The notes: a model not told the origin generated them from the letters alone. Counted from the stretch's first letter, positions 6,354-14,761 are shown. The stretch is 18,616 nt of DNA from Clostridiaceae bacterium (GCA_012522285.1 JAAYKS010000091.1:1-18616); one strand, 5' to 3'. Numbers and translations are program-made.

Positions 6354-8555
6354 TTATGCCGGCGTCGGCGGAGCGACTTCTTCGTCCTGCGCGCGGGTGA
6401 ACTGCGACTGATACAGCCGGCTGTAAAATCCGCCTCGGTCGAGTAGTTCCTGATGCCTGCCCTGCTCCACGACACGCCCGTGGTCCATCACCAGGATGGT
6501 GTCCGCGTTTTGGATGGTGGACAGCCGGTGGGCGATGACAAAACTCGTCCGCCCCTCCATCAAGCGGGCCATGGCGCGCTGCACAATCGCCTCGGTGCGG
6601 GTGTCGACCGAACTGGTCGCCTCGTCGAGGATCAGGATGCGGGGTTGTGCCAGAAACGCGCGTGCGATCGTCAACAGCTGGCGCTGCCCCTGAGACAGAT
6701 TGGACCCCTCGTCCTCCAGGATGGTGTCGTATCCGTCCGGCAGTGTTCGCACAAAATGGTCGACATAGGCCGCACGCGCAGCTTCGCGGATGTCCTCTTC
6801 GGTGGCGTTCTCCCGCCCGTACGCGATGTTGTCGCGGATGGTGCCTTTGAACAGCCAGGTGTCCTGCAGCACCATCCCGATGGGCTGGCGGAGCGCTTCG
6901 CGCGGCATCTCCCGGATGTCCGTCCCGTCGACCCGGATGGTTCCCTCCTGGATTTCGTAAAACCGCATCAGAAGGTTGACCAGGGTGGTTTTTCCCGCAC
7001 CGGTCGGTCCGACGATGGCGACCGAACGGCCCGGCTCGACTGCGAGGTTCATGTCCTCGATCAGTGGGATGTCCGGCTCGTATCGGAACGACACCTGTTC
7101 GAAGCGCACGTCACCCGCCACGGGACCTTCCGGAACCATGCCGGCGTCCGGTGTCTCTTCCTTTTCATCCAGGAGTTCGAAGACCCGCTCCGCAGACGCG
7201 GCGGTCGACTGGATCATGTTGAAAATGCCCGCGGTCTGGGCGATCGGCTGGGTAAACTGGCGCGCGTACTGGATGAATGCCTGCAGATCTCCGAACGAAA
7301 TGGTTCCCTGGGCGATCCGGATGCCACCCACCACACAGATCACGACATAATTGAGGTTGTTGAAAAAGTGCATGACCGGCATCACGACGCCGGAGATGAA
7401 CTGCGCCTTGAAGGAAGAGGAAAAGAGCCGCGCGTTGTGTGCATCGAACCGCTGGACGGCCTCTTCCTGTTTTCCATAGGCCTGTACGATCGCGTGGCCG
7501 GTAAACATCTCTTCGATGTGTCCGTTGAGATCGCCGGTGGACTCCCACTGGATGGCAAACTGCTTTTGAGAGCGCTTTGCGATCTGCATCGCGACCACTC
7601 CTGCGAGCGGGAGCGTGACCAAAGAAACCAGTGCCAGCAGCGGGCTGATGGAGAGCATCATGGCCATGACGCCCACCACCGTGAGTAAGGCGGTCATCAC
7701 CTGGGTGATGCTCTGGCTCAGGGTCTGCTGGATATTGTCGATGTCGTTGGTCACCCGGGACAACAGGTCGCCGCGGGGCATGCTGTCAAACGTCCGGATC
7801 GGCAGGCGGTCGAGCTTCTCATCCACATGTTTGCGGAGCGCATAGACGGTCTTTTGGGTGATTCCGGCCATGACCCAGATCTGGAACCATCCGAAAAAGG
7901 CACTCAAAAGATAGATCCCCACCAGAAGTCCCAGAATCCGTCCGATCCGCGCGTAATCCACCCCGCCGCCGATCACGATATCCATACCGGACAGCATGTC
8001 GGAGATCCGGGCGGCATCCCCCGAAGAGAAGGAAAGGAGAAGCGTCCTGACATCCGCCGCGGGCATTTGAGCAATCGAAGCCGCAATCGGCGCCAGTCGC
8101 TCATCCCCGCGCGCGAGAATGGCCGCCGACACCGCGGCCGGATCCACCTCGCCGGCGGCTGTCATGGCAGCCAGCTCTTCACTTCCCAGGGCGTCCAGCA
8201 TGAGCAGCAATGTATCTTTGTCGAGCCACGCGGGTACCGTTCCGCCAAAGGCCTCCTCCACCTGTCGGGAGACAACCCGGCTAATGACACCGTCGAACAG
8301 GATATTGGTCCCCCGGCCCATGATTTTGGGGCCTGTGATCGAAAACACCACACTGAGGATGGCAGACAAAAGCACCACCGTCAGCCCGACCCGGAAGGGT
8401 TTGAGGTAGGACAGCAGGCGTCGCATCGTGCCCTTGAAGTCCTTGGCTTTCTCGACCGGCCCGCCCATTCCCATCGGGCCGTGCATCCGTCCGCCCTGCG
8501 GCCGGACTTGTTTCCCGGGGCGGGTCTTGGGCGTCTTCTCACCATGAAGGTTCAT
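6354..8555 (-). CDS. ABC exporter half-transporter, catalytic (consensus Walker B) subunit
   Basis: This 733-residue fused membrane and ATPase protein belongs to the multidrug/lipid exporter class. TM1 is at ~56-76, the remaining helices lie at ~203-450, and the nucleotide-binding domain at ~480-720. Walker A is GPTGAGKT (516-523), the signature is LSQGQ (620-624), Walker B is ILILDE (640-645, catalytic E645) and the switch histidine is H676. The signature departs from LSGGQ, as expected for the subunit that completes the degenerate site of a heterodimer. Residues ~88-202 between TM1 and TM2 form an unusually long, probably extracellular insertion rich in Ala, Asp and Glu. The first 40 residues are a basic, Gly/Met-rich cytoplasmic tail. 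The ATG at 8553-8555 overlaps the stop of the partner gene as ATGA and has GGGGAGGTGA upstream. The substrate is unknown. Confidence 0.9.
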   Translation of the reverse strand: MNLHGEKTPKTRPGKQVRPQGGRMHGPMGMGGPVEKAKDFKGTMRRLLSYLKPFRVGLTVVLLSAILSVVFSITGPKIMGRGTNILFDGVISRVVSRQVEEAFGGTVPAWLDKDTLLLMLDALGSEELAAMTAAGEVDPAAVSAAILARGDERLAPIAASIAQMPAADVRTLLLSFSSGDAARISDMLSGMDIVIGGGVDYARIGRILGLLVGIYLLSAFFGWFQIWVMAGITQKTVYALRKHVDEKLDRLPIRTFDSMPRGDLLSRVTNDIDNIQQTLSQSITQVMTALLTVVGVMAMMLSISPLLALVSLVTLPLAGVVAMQIAKRSQKQFAIQWESTGDLNGHIEEMFTGHAIVQAYGKQEEAVQRFDAHNARLFSSSFKAQFISGVVMPVMHFFNNLNYVVICVVGGIRIAQGTISFGDLQAFIQYARQFTQPIAQTAGIFNMIQSTAASAERVFELLDEKEETPDAGMVPEGPVAGDVRFEQVSFRYEPDIPLIEDMNLAVEPGRSVAIVGPTGAGKTTLVNLLMRFYEIQEGTIRVDGTDIREMPREALRQPIGMVLQDTWLFKGTIRDNIAYGRENATEEDIREAARAAYVDHFVRTLPDGYDTILEDEGSNLSQGQRQLLTIARAFLAQPRILILDEATSSVDTRTEAIVQRAMARLMEGRTSFVIAHRLSTIQNADTILVMDHGRVVEQGRHQELLDRGGFYSRLYQSQFTRAQDEEVAPPTPA

Positions 8556-10309
8556 ACCGTCACCTCCCCGAGCCGGGGCGCCGCATCCGGATCTCCGCCG
8601 GAGAACTGGGATGCGACGATCTCGCGATAGACTTCGCACGACACCATCAATTCGCGGTGGGTTCCGATCCCTGCGATCGATCCTTCGTCCAGCACAAGAA
8701 TCCGGTCGGCATGCAGGACCGTGCTGATCCGCTGCGCCACGATGACTACCGTGGCATCCCGGATCTCCGCCTGCAGTGCCTTGCGGAGCGCGGCCTCAGT
8801 GGCAAAGTCCAGCGCCGAAAAGCTATCGTCAAAAATATAGATCTCCGGCCGGCGCACGATCGCCCTTGCGATCGCCAGCCGTTGACGCTGTCCACCGGAG
8901 ACGTTGGTACCCCCCTGCTCGATCGGGGCGTCCAATCCGCCCTCCATCTCTTCCACAAAGGTCCAGGCCTGCGCGATGCGCAGCGCGTCGCGGATTTCCT
9001 CATCGGTCGCCTCCGGCCGGCCGTCGCGTACGTTGTCCGCGACACTTCCTCGGAACAGAAAGGCTCGCTGGGGGACATATCCGATCCTGGCGCGCAGATC
9101 GTCCAACGCCAGTGAACGGATGTCCCGTCCGCCGATTTCGACCACACCGTCCGTCACATCGTAGAAGCGTGGGATGAGTTGGATCAATGTGGATTTACCG
9201 CAGCCGGTCGAGCCGACGACCGCGGTAATTTCACCGGGCTTCGAGACAAACGAAATGTCACACAGCACCGGCTCTTCCGCTCCCGGATACCGGAACCCGA
9301 CCGTCCGGAACGCAAGGTGGCCCCGCATGTCTACAGCGGGTACCACAGGGGATTCCGGACTGTGAACGGTCGGCGCAGCGTGCAGGACATCGCAGATCCG
9401 CTCCCCGGACGCGACAGCCCGGGGCGCCATGACCAGCATCATGACCGCCATGACGACCGACATGAGAATTTGGACCACATAGGTGAGAAAGGCGGTCAGA
9501 TTGCCGATCGGCATGCCCGCGTCGACCCGTTTAGCCCCGAACCAGATGATGGCAACAGAGGTCAGGTTGAACAGTAGCATCATCAGGGGCATGATCACCG
9601 CGAACATGCGTCCGATGCGGATGCCGACGTCCGACAGATCCCGGTTGGCGTCGTCGAAACGCCGGCGTTCGAGCGAGGTCCGCACAAATGCCCGGATGAC
9701 CCGTACGCCACTCAGCTTTTCCCGCATGACCAGGTTGACCCGGTCGATGCGTGCCTGCATGGTTTTAAACAGGGGCAGCGCGTGCCGCAGCACCAGACCG
9801 ATGGCGACCAGCATGACCGGAATCACCACCGCGATCAGGAGGGACAGTTGCCGGTCCTGGCGCAAAGCCATGATCACCCCGCCGATCATCATGATCGGTG
9901 CGGACATCATCATCGTCAAACCGGTATGCACCAGCATCTGTACCTGCTGCACGTCATTGGTGCAACGTGTAATCAGAGACGGGGCGCCGAAACGGTCAAG
10001 TTCGGCTTGCGAGAACGACTCGACATGACGGAACAGCCGCGCGCGCATATCCCGGCCGAATGACATCGAGGTAAAAGCGGAAAAGTATGTCGCCAGCACC
10101 GAAACACAGGCCAGGCCCAGCGAAACAAGCAACATCGCACCGCCTTTGAGCAGGATGTAATCCGTATCCCCGCGCGCGATGCCGTTGTTGATGATGTCCG
10201 CATTGAGGTCGGGCAGATAGAGATTGGCGATCGACTGACCGGTCAACAGCACCGTGACCAGCGCAATCCGCCAACCATAAGGGCGGAGCATACGAAATAG
10301 CTCGAACAT
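8552..10309 (-). CDS. ABC exporter half-transporter, degenerate-site subunit
   Basis: This 585-residue partner of the following gene has six membrane helices within ~15-300 and a nucleotide-binding domain at ~330-570. Walker A is GSTGCGKS (366-373), the signature VSGGQ (470-474) and Walker B IYIFDD (490-495). The catalytic glutamate is replaced by D495 and the switch histidine by Q526 (VAQRIST). This is the pattern of the non-hydrolysing site in heterodimeric exporters such as TM287/288, BmrCD and LmrCD, so the two genes should form one asymmetric pump. The ATG at 10307-10309 is chosen because AGGAGG lies five bases upstream; the longer open frame to 10390 overlaps the preceding flavoprotein gene. 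The stop overlaps the partner's start. Substrate unknown; multidrug export is the default inference. Confidence 0.9.
   Translation of the reverse strand: MFELFRMLRPYGWRIALVTVLLTGQSIANLYLPDLNADIINNGIARGDTDYILLKGGAMLLVSLGLACVSVLATYFSAFTSMSFGRDMRARLFRHVESFSQAELDRFGAPSLITRCTNDVQQVQMLVHTGLTMMMSAPIMMIGGVIMALRQDRQLSLLIAVVIPVMLVAIGLVLRHALPLFKTMQARIDRVNLVMREKLSGVRVIRAFVRTSLERRRFDDANRDLSDVGIRIGRMFAVIMPLMMLLFNLTSVAIIWFGAKRVDAGMPIGNLTAFLTYVVQILMSVVMAVMMLVMAPRAVASGERICDVLHAAPTVHSPESPVVPAVDMRGHLAFRTVGFRYPGAEEPVLCDISFVSKPGEITAVVGSTGCGKSTLIQLIPRFYDVTDGVVEIGGRDIRSLALDDLRARIGYVPQRAFLFRGSVADNVRDGRPEATDEEIRDALRIAQAWTFVEEMEGGLDAPIEQGGTNVSGGQRQRLAIARAIVRRPEIYIFDDSFSALDFATEAALRKALQAEIRDATVVIVAQRISTVLHADRILVLDEGSIAGIGTHRELMVSCEVYREIVASQFSGGDPDAAPRLGEVTV
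8560..8569 (-). promoter_or_regulatory. Ribosome binding site setting the start of the 733-residue exporter subunit
   Basis: GGGGAGGTGA (read on the minus strand) lies just before the ATG at 8553-8555, inside the end of the preceding gene. It argues for this start over the longer open frame that extends to 8639. Confidence 0.75.
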
Positions 10310-10314
10310 GGAAT

Positions 10315-10320
10315 CCTCCT
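10315..10320 (-). promoter_or_regulatory. Ribosome binding site setting the start of the 585-residue exporter subunit
   Basis: AGGAGG (minus strand) lies five bases before the ATG at 10307-10309. It supports this start over upstream codons that lie inside the flavoprotein gene. Confidence 0.75.
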
Positions 10321-10340
10321 GTCGAGAGACCCGGATTGGT

Positions 10341-10922
10341 TTAGCGAGGTTCCCCGTAGAGACGCTGGAGCGTCCACGCCACGTTCTCACCCAGCGTTGT
10401 CATCGTCTCCATCCCTTCGGGGTCTTTTTCATAATCCCCGGGCTGGCGCGCGAGCGTCATGTTCCAGTAACTCGAACCAGGCACGATCATTTCATTGATG
10501 CCAAAAAAGAACTGGATGGCTGCATAAGTGAAGTTCGCACCGGAGCGGCGCACCGCGACGACGGCCGCACCGACTTTGCGTCGCAGGAAATCCCCGTTCG
10601 CGCCGGAGACAAACCCGCATCGGTCGATCAAGGCCTTGACCTCGGTCGTCACATTTGAAAAATAGGTCGGCGACCCGATCAGGATGCCATCCGCGGCTGC
10701 CATTTGTGCGATGACTTCGTTCATGCCGTCGTCGATCGAACAGCGCATGTCTTTGTTGATTCCGCAGGCTCCGCAGGCGCGACACCCCGCATAAGTGTGG
10801 CCGCCGAGCTGGATGAACGATGTTTCGATCCCCTCCCGTTCCAGTACGGACAGACCCGTACGCAGCGCGCGGGCGGTGTTGCCGTCCGGATGCGGACTGC
10901 CGTTGATTGCGACCACTTTCAT
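10341..10922 (-). CDS. Iron-sulfur flavoprotein (Isf-like), NAD(P)H-dependent FMN reductase fold
   Basis: This 193-residue flavodoxin-like protein begins MKVVAINGSPHPDGNTARAL; GSPHPDGNT (residues 8-16) is the FMN phosphate-binding loop. Four cysteines, C47, C50, C53 and C61, form a CX2CX2CX7C cluster, the compact arrangement that holds a 4Fe-4S centre in archaeal and clostridial Isf proteins. IGSPTYFSNVTTEVKALIDR at ~82-101 is the second flavin-contacting region. Isf proteins pass electrons between ferredoxin-like donors and acceptors such as oxygen or peroxide in anaerobes; the acceptor here is unknown. AGGAGG stands before the ATG. The gene lies 37 bases after the importer ATPase and 31 bases before the exporter pair, all on one strand, so co-transcription is likely. 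The fold is certain; the physiological role is not. Confidence 0.87.
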   Translation of the reverse strand: MKVVAINGSPHPDGNTARALRTGLSVLEREGIETSFIQLGGHTYAGCRACGACGINKDMRCSIDDGMNEVIAQMAAADGILIGSPTYFSNVTTEVKALIDRCGFVSGANGDFLRRKVGAAVVAVRRSGANFTYAAIQFFFGINEMIVPGSSYWNMTLARQPGDYEKDPEGMETMTTLGENVAWTLQRLYGEPR

Positions 10923-10959
10923 GCCAGAATCCTCCTTCGTGCGATATCACACCAAAGGA

Positions 10960-11697
10960 CTATACACTCCATTCGAGTATTTTGTCTAGAAAGGCTTTTA
11001 GTTCGGGTGTTTCCGGGTGGGCAAACAGACGATCGGCCGGACCGGATTCGACCGCGCGGCCGTCGGCTAAAAAGAGCACCTGGTCACAGGATCTGTGCGC
11101 GAATCCCATCTCGTGGGTCACCAGAATCAGGTGGAGGCCGTCGGCCTTGAGTTCCGCAATCATGTCCAGCACTTCCGCAGTCAGTTCCGGATCCAGCGCG
11201 GAGGTCGGTTCGTCCAACAGCAGCAGACGAGGGCGCACGGCGACCGCGCGGGCGATCGCGATACGCTGCTGCTGGCCTCCCGAGAGTTCAACCGGATACT
11301 TGTGGCCGTCGTTTTCCAGTGAAAACCGGCGCAGATAGTGATGTGCGGTATCTTCCGCTTGTTCCCTGGACTGTCCAAACACGTGGATCAGCGGGAGCGT
11401 GATGTTTTCGATCGCGGTCAGGTGGGGGAACAATCCCCTGCTCTGAAACACAAACCCGATCGTCCGCTGGTAGGCCTGCAGCCCGCGCCCGGACCATTCG
11501 ACCGGGGTGCCGTCCAGCCGGAAGCTTCCCGCCGACGGTCGGATGAGGCCGGCGACCACACGCAGCAAAGTGGACTTGCCGCCGCCGGAAGGTCCGATGA
11601 CCGCCAGCGCCTGAAAGTCCGCGGAGTAAGACAAATCGTCCAGCACGTCGATCCCGCTGGCAAAAGACAACCGGATATCGGAAAGCTCAATTCGCAT
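10960..11697 (-). CDS. Polar amino acid ABC importer, ATP-binding protein (GlnQ-like)
   Basis: This 245-residue ATPase of the GlnQ/HisP type has Walker A GPSGGGKS (35-42), Q-loop glutamine Q85, signature LSGGQQQR (138-145), Walker B LLLLDE (158-163) and switch histidine H195 (VTHEMGFA). The VTHEMGFA stretch after Walker B is characteristic of amino acid importers. The ATG at 11695-11697 overlaps the end of the permease gene by 11 bases, and the ribosome site GGAAGGTG lies within that gene, so translation is coupled. It energises the adjacent permease with the upstream binding lipoprotein. The substrate is probably a polar or charged amino acid, but it cannot be specified. Confidence 0.92.
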   Translation of the reverse strand: MRIELSDIRLSFASGIDVLDDLSYSADFQALAVIGPSGGGKSTLLRVVAGLIRPSAGSFRLDGTPVEWSGRGLQAYQRTIGFVFQSRGLFPHLTAIENITLPLIHVFGQSREQAEDTAHHYLRRFSLENDGHKYPVELSGGQQQRIAIARAVAVRPRLLLLDEPTSALDPELTAEVLDMIAELKADGLHLILVTHEMGFAHRSCDQVLFLADGRAVESGPADRLFAHPETPELKAFLDKILEWSV

Positions 11698-12499
11698 ACC
11701 GCACCTTCCTCTCCAGCCATTTGGTCGCCAGTGACACCGGGAAGGTTAGCGAAAAATACAGCACTCCCAGCGAGAAGTAGTTTTCAAACAATGCAAAGGT
11801 CGCAGAACTCACTTCCGCCGTCGCCTGGGTCAACTCAAACAGCGCGATGACCGACAGCAGAGACGAGTCCTTGATGATCGAGGCAAACTGCCCCGCAAGC
11901 GAGGGGAGAATGCGGGTGATCAGCTGGCGCAGAATCACCAGGCGAAACGTCTGTGCGCGGGTGAGTCCGATGGCTCGCGCGATCTCCGCCTGAGAGCTCT
12001 CGATGGAGGCCAGGCCCCCCCGGATGATCTCGGAGATATAAGCACCCTCAAATATGGAGAGGATGATGACCCCCGCGACGTAGCGATTGTCGACCCCCCA
12101 CGCAGACCCGATGATGTAGAAAAAAAGATAGATCTGAACGAGCAGTGGGGTGCCTCGAATGAACCCCACGTACACACGGGCGAGATAGGAAAAGAAAAGC
12201 ACCCGCGAACGCAGCGCAAACGCCACCAGGGTGCCGAGCGCCAGGCTCGTCACCAGACTGAACACAGAGATCACAATGGTCATGACGAATCCGGCGGCGA
12301 TTCTGGACCGGTACTCCCAGACCACACTAAACCGCAGATCCAGGCCCAGCCGCTGGGTTGTGATCCACAGGAATGCCAGCACCGAGATCGCGACGAGTAG
12401 CGCATTCAGCGCCTTTTTCGCCGCCGGATCCTTTTCTCCCTTTAGAAACAATCCACCCTTCACCAGGCGCACATCCAGTCGCGCGTCATGGTTTTTCAA
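11687..12499 (-). CDS. Polar amino acid ABC importer, permease (HisM/GlnP-like)
   Basis: This 270-residue membrane protein has a first hydrophobic segment at ~30-47 and a permease core from ~68 to 260. The conserved EAA-type loop of this class is visible as IESSQAEIARAIGLTRAQTF at ~166-185, the site that contacts the ATPase. The region FIRGTPLLVQIYLFFY at ~113-128 is a hallmark of HisM/GlnP permeases. The best upstream start is TTG at 12497-12499, overlapping the binding-protein stop by 14 bases. It lacks a strong ribosome site, and GTG codons at 12472 and 12463 are alternatives, so the first dozen residues are uncertain. A single permease gene implies a homodimer. Confidence 0.9.
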   Translation of the reverse strand: MKNHDARLDVRLVKGGLFLKGEKDPAAKKALNALLVAISVLAFLWITTQRLGLDLRFSVVWEYRSRIAAGFVMTIVISVFSLVTSLALGTLVAFALRSRVLFFSYLARVYVGFIRGTPLLVQIYLFFYIIGSAWGVDNRYVAGVIILSIFEGAYISEIIRGGLASIESSQAEIARAIGLTRAQTFRLVILRQLITRILPSLAGQFASIIKDSSLLSVIALFELTQATAEVSSATFALFENYFSLGVLYFSLTFPVSLATKWLERKVRYAN

Positions 12500-13304
12500 A
12501 GAAGAACTTCAGATTGTTGTCCCGGAAAAAGGCCTTCTCTTCCGCCAGATACTGATCCCCGAGCCGATCGAAACCGCCTTCGGTGCGATATTCTTCGATG
12601 AACGTATTCATCTTGGCGACCAGATCTTCGTTCCCTTTTTTAAAGGCGGCACCCCATCCCTCCGCTTTTTGTCCGGGGATGTAGATGACCTGGGTGGAAT
12701 CCTCGTACTGTACATAATTCTGATAGATCGACAACTGGTCGTACATGAACGCGTCGGCTTTGCCTTGTGACACTTCGGTCACACAGGCCGAGACATCGTT
12801 GAACTGACGGATCTCAACCAGCGGGAAGGTGTTCTGTGTGTAGGTCACAGCAGACGTGCCCTTTTTGGCGGCCAGCACCATGCCATCCTGGTTGAAGTCG
12901 GCAGCTTCGGCAATCCCGGATTCCTTGTTCACAAGCAGCGCCAGGTAAGCCCAGGCATAGGGATCGGAGAAATCCACGGTTTCGGCGCGCTCTTCGGTGA
13001 TCGTCATGGAGGAGATCACCATGTCGACCTGTCCGGTCTGAAGCGCGGGGATCAGTCCGTCCCAGGCGATGTTGCTGATCTCGACCGTACGCCCGATGGA
13101 CTCTCCGAACGCTTTGGCGATGTCCACGCTGATCCCGGTTGGGTTGCCGGCTGTGTCCTTGGTCTCAAACGGGGGATACGCCAGCTCCATCCCGACCTTC
13201 AGGACATCGGAAGATTCCTGTGCACAGCCGGGCAGCACGGCAGCGGCCAGCGCCACCAACAGCAGCAAAGTCAGGAGTCGAAAGGTTTTGCGTGTTTTTT
13301 TCAT
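12486..13304 (-). CDS. Amino acid ABC importer, substrate-binding lipoprotein (family 3)
   Basis: This 272-residue solute-binding protein starts with a lipoprotein signal: basic MKKTRKTFR, a hydrophobic core, then VLPGC, giving lipidated Cys27. The family 3 fold begins VLKVGMELAYPPFE (~34-47). Conserved ligand contacts are visible: the SSMTITEER stretch with R106, which usually binds the amino acid carboxylate, and D189 in DAFMYDQ, which usually binds the amino group. It would capture an extracellular amino acid and deliver it to the permease encoded next. The ATG at 13302-13304 is preceded by GGGAGGTC six bases away; the longer open frame upstream is not coding. It lies 32 bases after the GNAT-GH43 gene. 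Confidence 0.93.
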   Translation of the reverse strand: MKKTRKTFRLLTLLLLVALAAAVLPGCAQESSDVLKVGMELAYPPFETKDTAGNPTGISVDIAKAFGESIGRTVEISNIAWDGLIPALQTGQVDMVISSMTITEERAETVDFSDPYAWAYLALLVNKESGIAEAADFNQDGMVLAAKKGTSAVTYTQNTFPLVEIRQFNDVSACVTEVSQGKADAFMYDQLSIYQNYVQYEDSTQVIYIPGQKAEGWGAAFKKGNEDLVAKMNTFIEEYRTEGGFDRLGDQYLAEEKAFFRDNNLKFFFEKP

Positions 13305-13310
13305 TTTCTT

Positions 13311-13318
13311 GACCTCCC
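13311..13318 (-). promoter_or_regulatory. Ribosome binding site setting the start of the binding lipoprotein
   Basis: GGGAGGTC (minus strand) lies six bases before the ATG at 13302-13304. The signal peptide begins exactly there, which excludes the longer open frame that extends to 13808. Confidence 0.8.
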
Positions 13319-13336
13319 TTTTGGGCCGCGTATCCA

Positions 13337-14761
13337 TCAACGGACACGGTACCCTTCGCCGGTCTCCTCGAGTTCGAGAAAGATCGGCCGTTCCTCCAAA
13401 TGGATGTTGGGTTTGTGAATGGCCAGCATCAGCCGCCCGTCCAGGGTGTCGAAAAACATCCCGTGTCCGCCGTCCTGGTCGTAGATGGGTTGCGGCAGTT
13501 GCCGCCAGGGGCCGAGGATGCCATGGTCGGACACGGCCTGCCCGATCGTATAGGAGCGGTTGCCGGAAAAACTCGCCCAGCCCATCAGAAGCCGGCCATC
13601 CGGGAGCGTCCGGACGAAAGGGCCGTCCGTGACATACCCGAGGGGCCCGGGCCATTCCGGGGCGCGCGCGCCTTTGTCGATCCCGTTCACCCAGGCCGCT
13701 TCGTTTGCAGCAAATAGCGTGACCGGCTTCACAGACGGATCCGCCGGTCCCGACAGATCGGGCAGCAGGCGGACCGCGCAGATGGTTCCATTCCCGACTT
13801 GAACCCACTCATGGCAAAAAACACCCCAGGGACGGCCTTCACTGTCGACGTGCAGCGTGCCGTCCAGGCACTCCCACTCCGGAGGGGTGAAAGGGCCGGC
13901 CGAGATGGGCGCATACGGACCGTCCGGGCGTTCGGCACGCAGAATCTGTGTGCCCCGTTTACGGTTCGGAGATTTGAAAGATACAAACAAGTAAAACGCT
14001 CCGTTGAATGCATGGCATTCGGGAGCCCAAAAATTCCGGTCCGCCCAGAATCCCGGCGGGGGTGTAAAACACACGCGGGGGCCTTCCCACTGTTCGAGGT
14101 CGGTCCCGGTGTAAACCAGCAACCGGCCCGGGTTGCCCTGCCAACAGGTGGCCCCTTCGGTACCGAACAGATAGTAACGTCCTTCGTGGGTCAGCAGGAA
14201 GGGATCCCGAAAATTGATGTCGGCCGTCGCCACTGTCTGCGAAACCGTTTTTCCCATGACATAATCGTCCATGGAATACCCCCCTCCGATGTCGGTGACG
14301 ACCGCGTCGATCACCGAAAAACCCAACGCCTGATATGCTTTGATCGAAGATGCGTTGTATTTGTTGACCGTCAACCGGATCCGGTAACACCCTGTGAGGT
14401 GCGCCGCTTCCACGACACGCGCGAGCAGTCTGCGGGACAAGCCCTTCCCCCTGAACGGTCCCAGCAGATAGATCTTGCTGAGAAATACTTCGCCTTTTGT
14501 GGGATCCGCGCGATACGCGGCGTATCCGACCGGGCGGGCTCCGACCCGGAGCAGGTCGTACTGGTATCCGCGGGCCCCGATGTCGGCGGCGATCGCCTCT
14601 TCCGACTGGAACCGATCGAGCATGTAAGCCACCTGGCCTGCACCGATGATCGGGGTGTAATGTTCGTTCCAGATCTCCCGTGCCAGATCCGCAACCTCCC
14701 GGATTTGATCGGGGTCAACCGCCTGTTCGATCTCGATCCGGGTGTCGGAAGTGAGCGTCAT
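13337..14761 (-). CDS. Fusion of GNAT acetyltransferase and GH43-like glycoside hydrolase
   Basis: This single 474-residue reading frame contains two unrelated domains. Residues ~8-172 are a GNAT N-acetyltransferase: IWNEHYTPIIGAGQVAYML at 30-48, acetyl-CoA loop FRGKGLSRRLL at 103-113, and TVNKYNASSIKAYQALGF at 131-148. Residues ~180-474 are a five-bladed propeller like family 43 hydrolases. They carry INFRDPF with likely base D186, FWAPECHAF at 244-252, ECLDGTLHVD with D300, and CHEW with E318, a candidate general acid. The two are joined by only ~10 residues. There is no signal peptide, so it is cytoplasmic. The GNAT part should acetylate an amine; the GH43 part should cleave an arabinosyl-, xylosyl- or similar linkage. 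The substrates are unknown. The ATG at 14759-14761 has GAGG six bases upstream and TATAAT 30 bases upstream. Confidence 0.87.
   Translation of the reverse strand: MTLTSDTRIEIEQAVDPDQIREVADLAREIWNEHYTPIIGAGQVAYMLDRFQSEEAIAADIGARGYQYDLLRVGARPVGYAAYRADPTKGEVFLSKIYLLGPFRGKGLSRRLLARVVEAAHLTGCYRIRLTVNKYNASSIKAYQALGFSVIDAVVTDIGGGYSMDDYVMGKTVSQTVATADINFRDPFLLTHEGRYYLFGTEGATCWQGNPGRLLVYTGTDLEQWEGPRVCFTPPPGFWADRNFWAPECHAFNGAFYLFVSFKSPNRKRGTQILRAERPDGPYAPISAGPFTPPEWECLDGTLHVDSEGRPWGVFCHEWVQVGNGTICAVRLLPDLSGPADPSVKPVTLFAANEAAWVNGIDKGARAPEWPGPLGYVTDGPFVRTLPDGRLLMGWASFSGNRSYTIGQAVSDHGILGPWRQLPQPIYDQDGGHGMFFDTLDGRLMLAIHKPNIHLEERPIFLELEETGEGYRVR

Noticed and set aside
6453..7688. Plus-strand frame of 411 codons opposite the exporter subunit
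   Set aside because: It is opposite the conserved ATPase domain, rich in His, Arg and Asp as expected for a complement frame, with no motif.
13305..13336. Possible amino-acid-responsive leader (T-box or riboswitch) before the importer genes
   Set aside because: Only 32 bases separate the stop of the preceding gene and the lipoprotein start, too short for such an element.
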